Of a stretch of 5,909 nucleotides of DNA, positions 5,472-5,909 are shown in pieces (position 1 is the stretch's first letter; every line of letters begins with the position of its first letter). The notes beneath the pieces are model-generated. The model made no database searches. It was given only the letters and a program-made list of their open reading frames with translations, and was not told where the DNA came from. This stretch comes from Candidatus Acetothermia bacterium JdFR-47 (lineage in GTDB: Bacteria; Bipolaricaulota; Bipolaricaulia; Bipolaricaulales; Bipolaricaulaceae): positions 1 to 5,909 of the forward strand of contig MTNI01000140.1 of the NCBI GenBank assembly GCA_002011415.1. Reading direction: 5' to 3'. A program made the translations under genes and the position numbers.

Positions 5472-5909
5472 CTAATACTCGGCGGGGAGCGCAGCGAGCT
5501 CCTCCAGGGTGAACACGGGGCCGTCCTTGCAGACGTACTTGCTGCCGATGTTGCACCGACCGCACTTGCCAATACCGCACTTCATCCGCATCTCGAGCGA
5601 TAGGATCGTATCGCGTGGGGCGAACCCCAGCTTTTGGATCACCGGCAGGGTGAACTTGATCATGATGGGCGGCCCACAGACCACGAGAAGTGCGTTCTCG
5701 GAGCTGGGTGCCACCTCTTCAAGGACGGTAGGTACAAAGCCCTCCCGGCCTTTCCAACTGGCGTCTCCCTTGTCTACCGTGATAAAGATCTCGACGTCCT
5801 TTCGCGTCTCCCACTCCTTGAGCTCCTCCTTGTAGAGAAGCTCTCCCGGGCTTCGGGCGCCGTATATGACGGTGATCTTGCCGTAGTCCTTCCGGTTGGA
5901 GTCGTCGAG
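5472..5909 (-). CDS. Hydrogenase/sulfur-reductase gamma-type flavoprotein subunit, C-terminal part (gene continues beyond the window)
   Basis: The frame is open to the window edge; the last 145 residues are present, ending at a TAG at 5472-5474. They match the end of ferredoxin-NADP reductase-like subunits such as sulfhydrogenase gamma, anaerobic sulfite reductase subunit B and PyrK. The NAD-binding fold shows ITVIYGARSPGELLYKEEL (12-30) and VVCGPPIMI (76-84). A [2Fe-2S] site follows, with Cys111, 116, 119 and 127 spaced C-x4-C-x2-C-x7-C. The subunit normally passes electrons between NAD(P)H, FAD and iron-sulfur partners in the cytoplasm. GSKYVCKDGPVF (122-133) is closest, from memory, to the hydrogenase gamma type. 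The FAD-binding half lies outside the window. No hydrogenase partner gene lies downstream here; the neighbour on that side is repeat copy C. Confidence 0.88.
   Translation of the reverse strand, partial: LDDSNRKDYGKITVIYGARSPGELLYKEELKEWETRKDVEIFITVDKGDASWKGREGFVPTVLEEVAPSSENALLVVCGPPIMIKFTLPVIQKLGFAPRDTILSLEMRMKCGIGKCGRCNIGSKYVCKDGPVFTLEELAALPAEY

Noticed and set aside
5195..5572. Minus-strand ORF sharing SVRSAPP and NRS blocks with an ORF at 1364-1675
   Set aside because: The shared residues come from the DNA repeat copies B and C read on the minus strand. Neither ORF has a ribosome site, and neither continues the similarity outside the repeat.

Overview
The window is a moderately GC-rich bacterial segment. 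It holds one membrane exporter gene, three genes for exported or surface proteins of unknown or loosely known role, the end of a hydrogenase/sulfur-reductase type flavoprotein gene, and a large share of decayed mobile DNA. The sulfhydrogenase-gamma-like gene at the right edge suggests an anaerobic or facultatively anaerobic bacterium, probably from a poorly cultured lineage. No rRNA, tRNA or housekeeping marker is present, so this is inference only. Three minus-strand promoters share an extended -10 of the form TRTGC-T-N-Y-AAT, which fits an ordinary housekeeping sigma factor.

Left part (1-1700). A diverged repeat copy (A, about 56-243) precedes a LysE/RhtB-type exporter gene on the minus strand (403-1065). 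The exporter appears to be the second cistron of a two-gene unit. A strong extended -10 promoter (1268-1278) is followed almost at once by a near-perfect Shine-Dalgarno and a 61-codon ORF (1243-1058). The end of this ORF overlaps the exporter start by eight bases, and the exporter has no clear Shine-Dalgarno of its own. Behind the promoter lie a frameshifted scrap that resembles an IS256/Mutator transposase (about 1337-1477) and repeat copy B (1481-1673), which has inverted-repeat-like ends.

Middle part (1700-3360). After an AT-rich palindrome and a leader with inverted repeats, a plus-strand gene (1997-3265) encodes an exported protein: a short beta-rich N-terminal region followed by two tandem SnoaL-like (ester cyclase/NTF2 fold) domains with a 155-residue offset. 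A strong rho-independent terminator follows.

Right-middle part (3450-4860). Two minus-strand genes each have an apparent promoter. One encodes a 212-residue exported protein with a Pro/Asp-rich tail coded by 18-bp repeats. The other encodes a small lipoprotein whose reading frame breaks at a G4 run; a -1 shift there restores a 167-residue protein.

Right part (4860-5909). A gene-poor stretch carries an IS5-family transposase remnant (about 5145-5267) and repeat copy C (about 5282-5405). It ends with the C-terminal 145 residues of a NAD-binding/[2Fe-2S] flavoprotein subunit on the minus strand. The repeats and transposase scraps sit at the gene boundaries, so the window reads as an accessory region shaped by old insertions. 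I see no defence system, CRISPR array or biosynthetic cluster.
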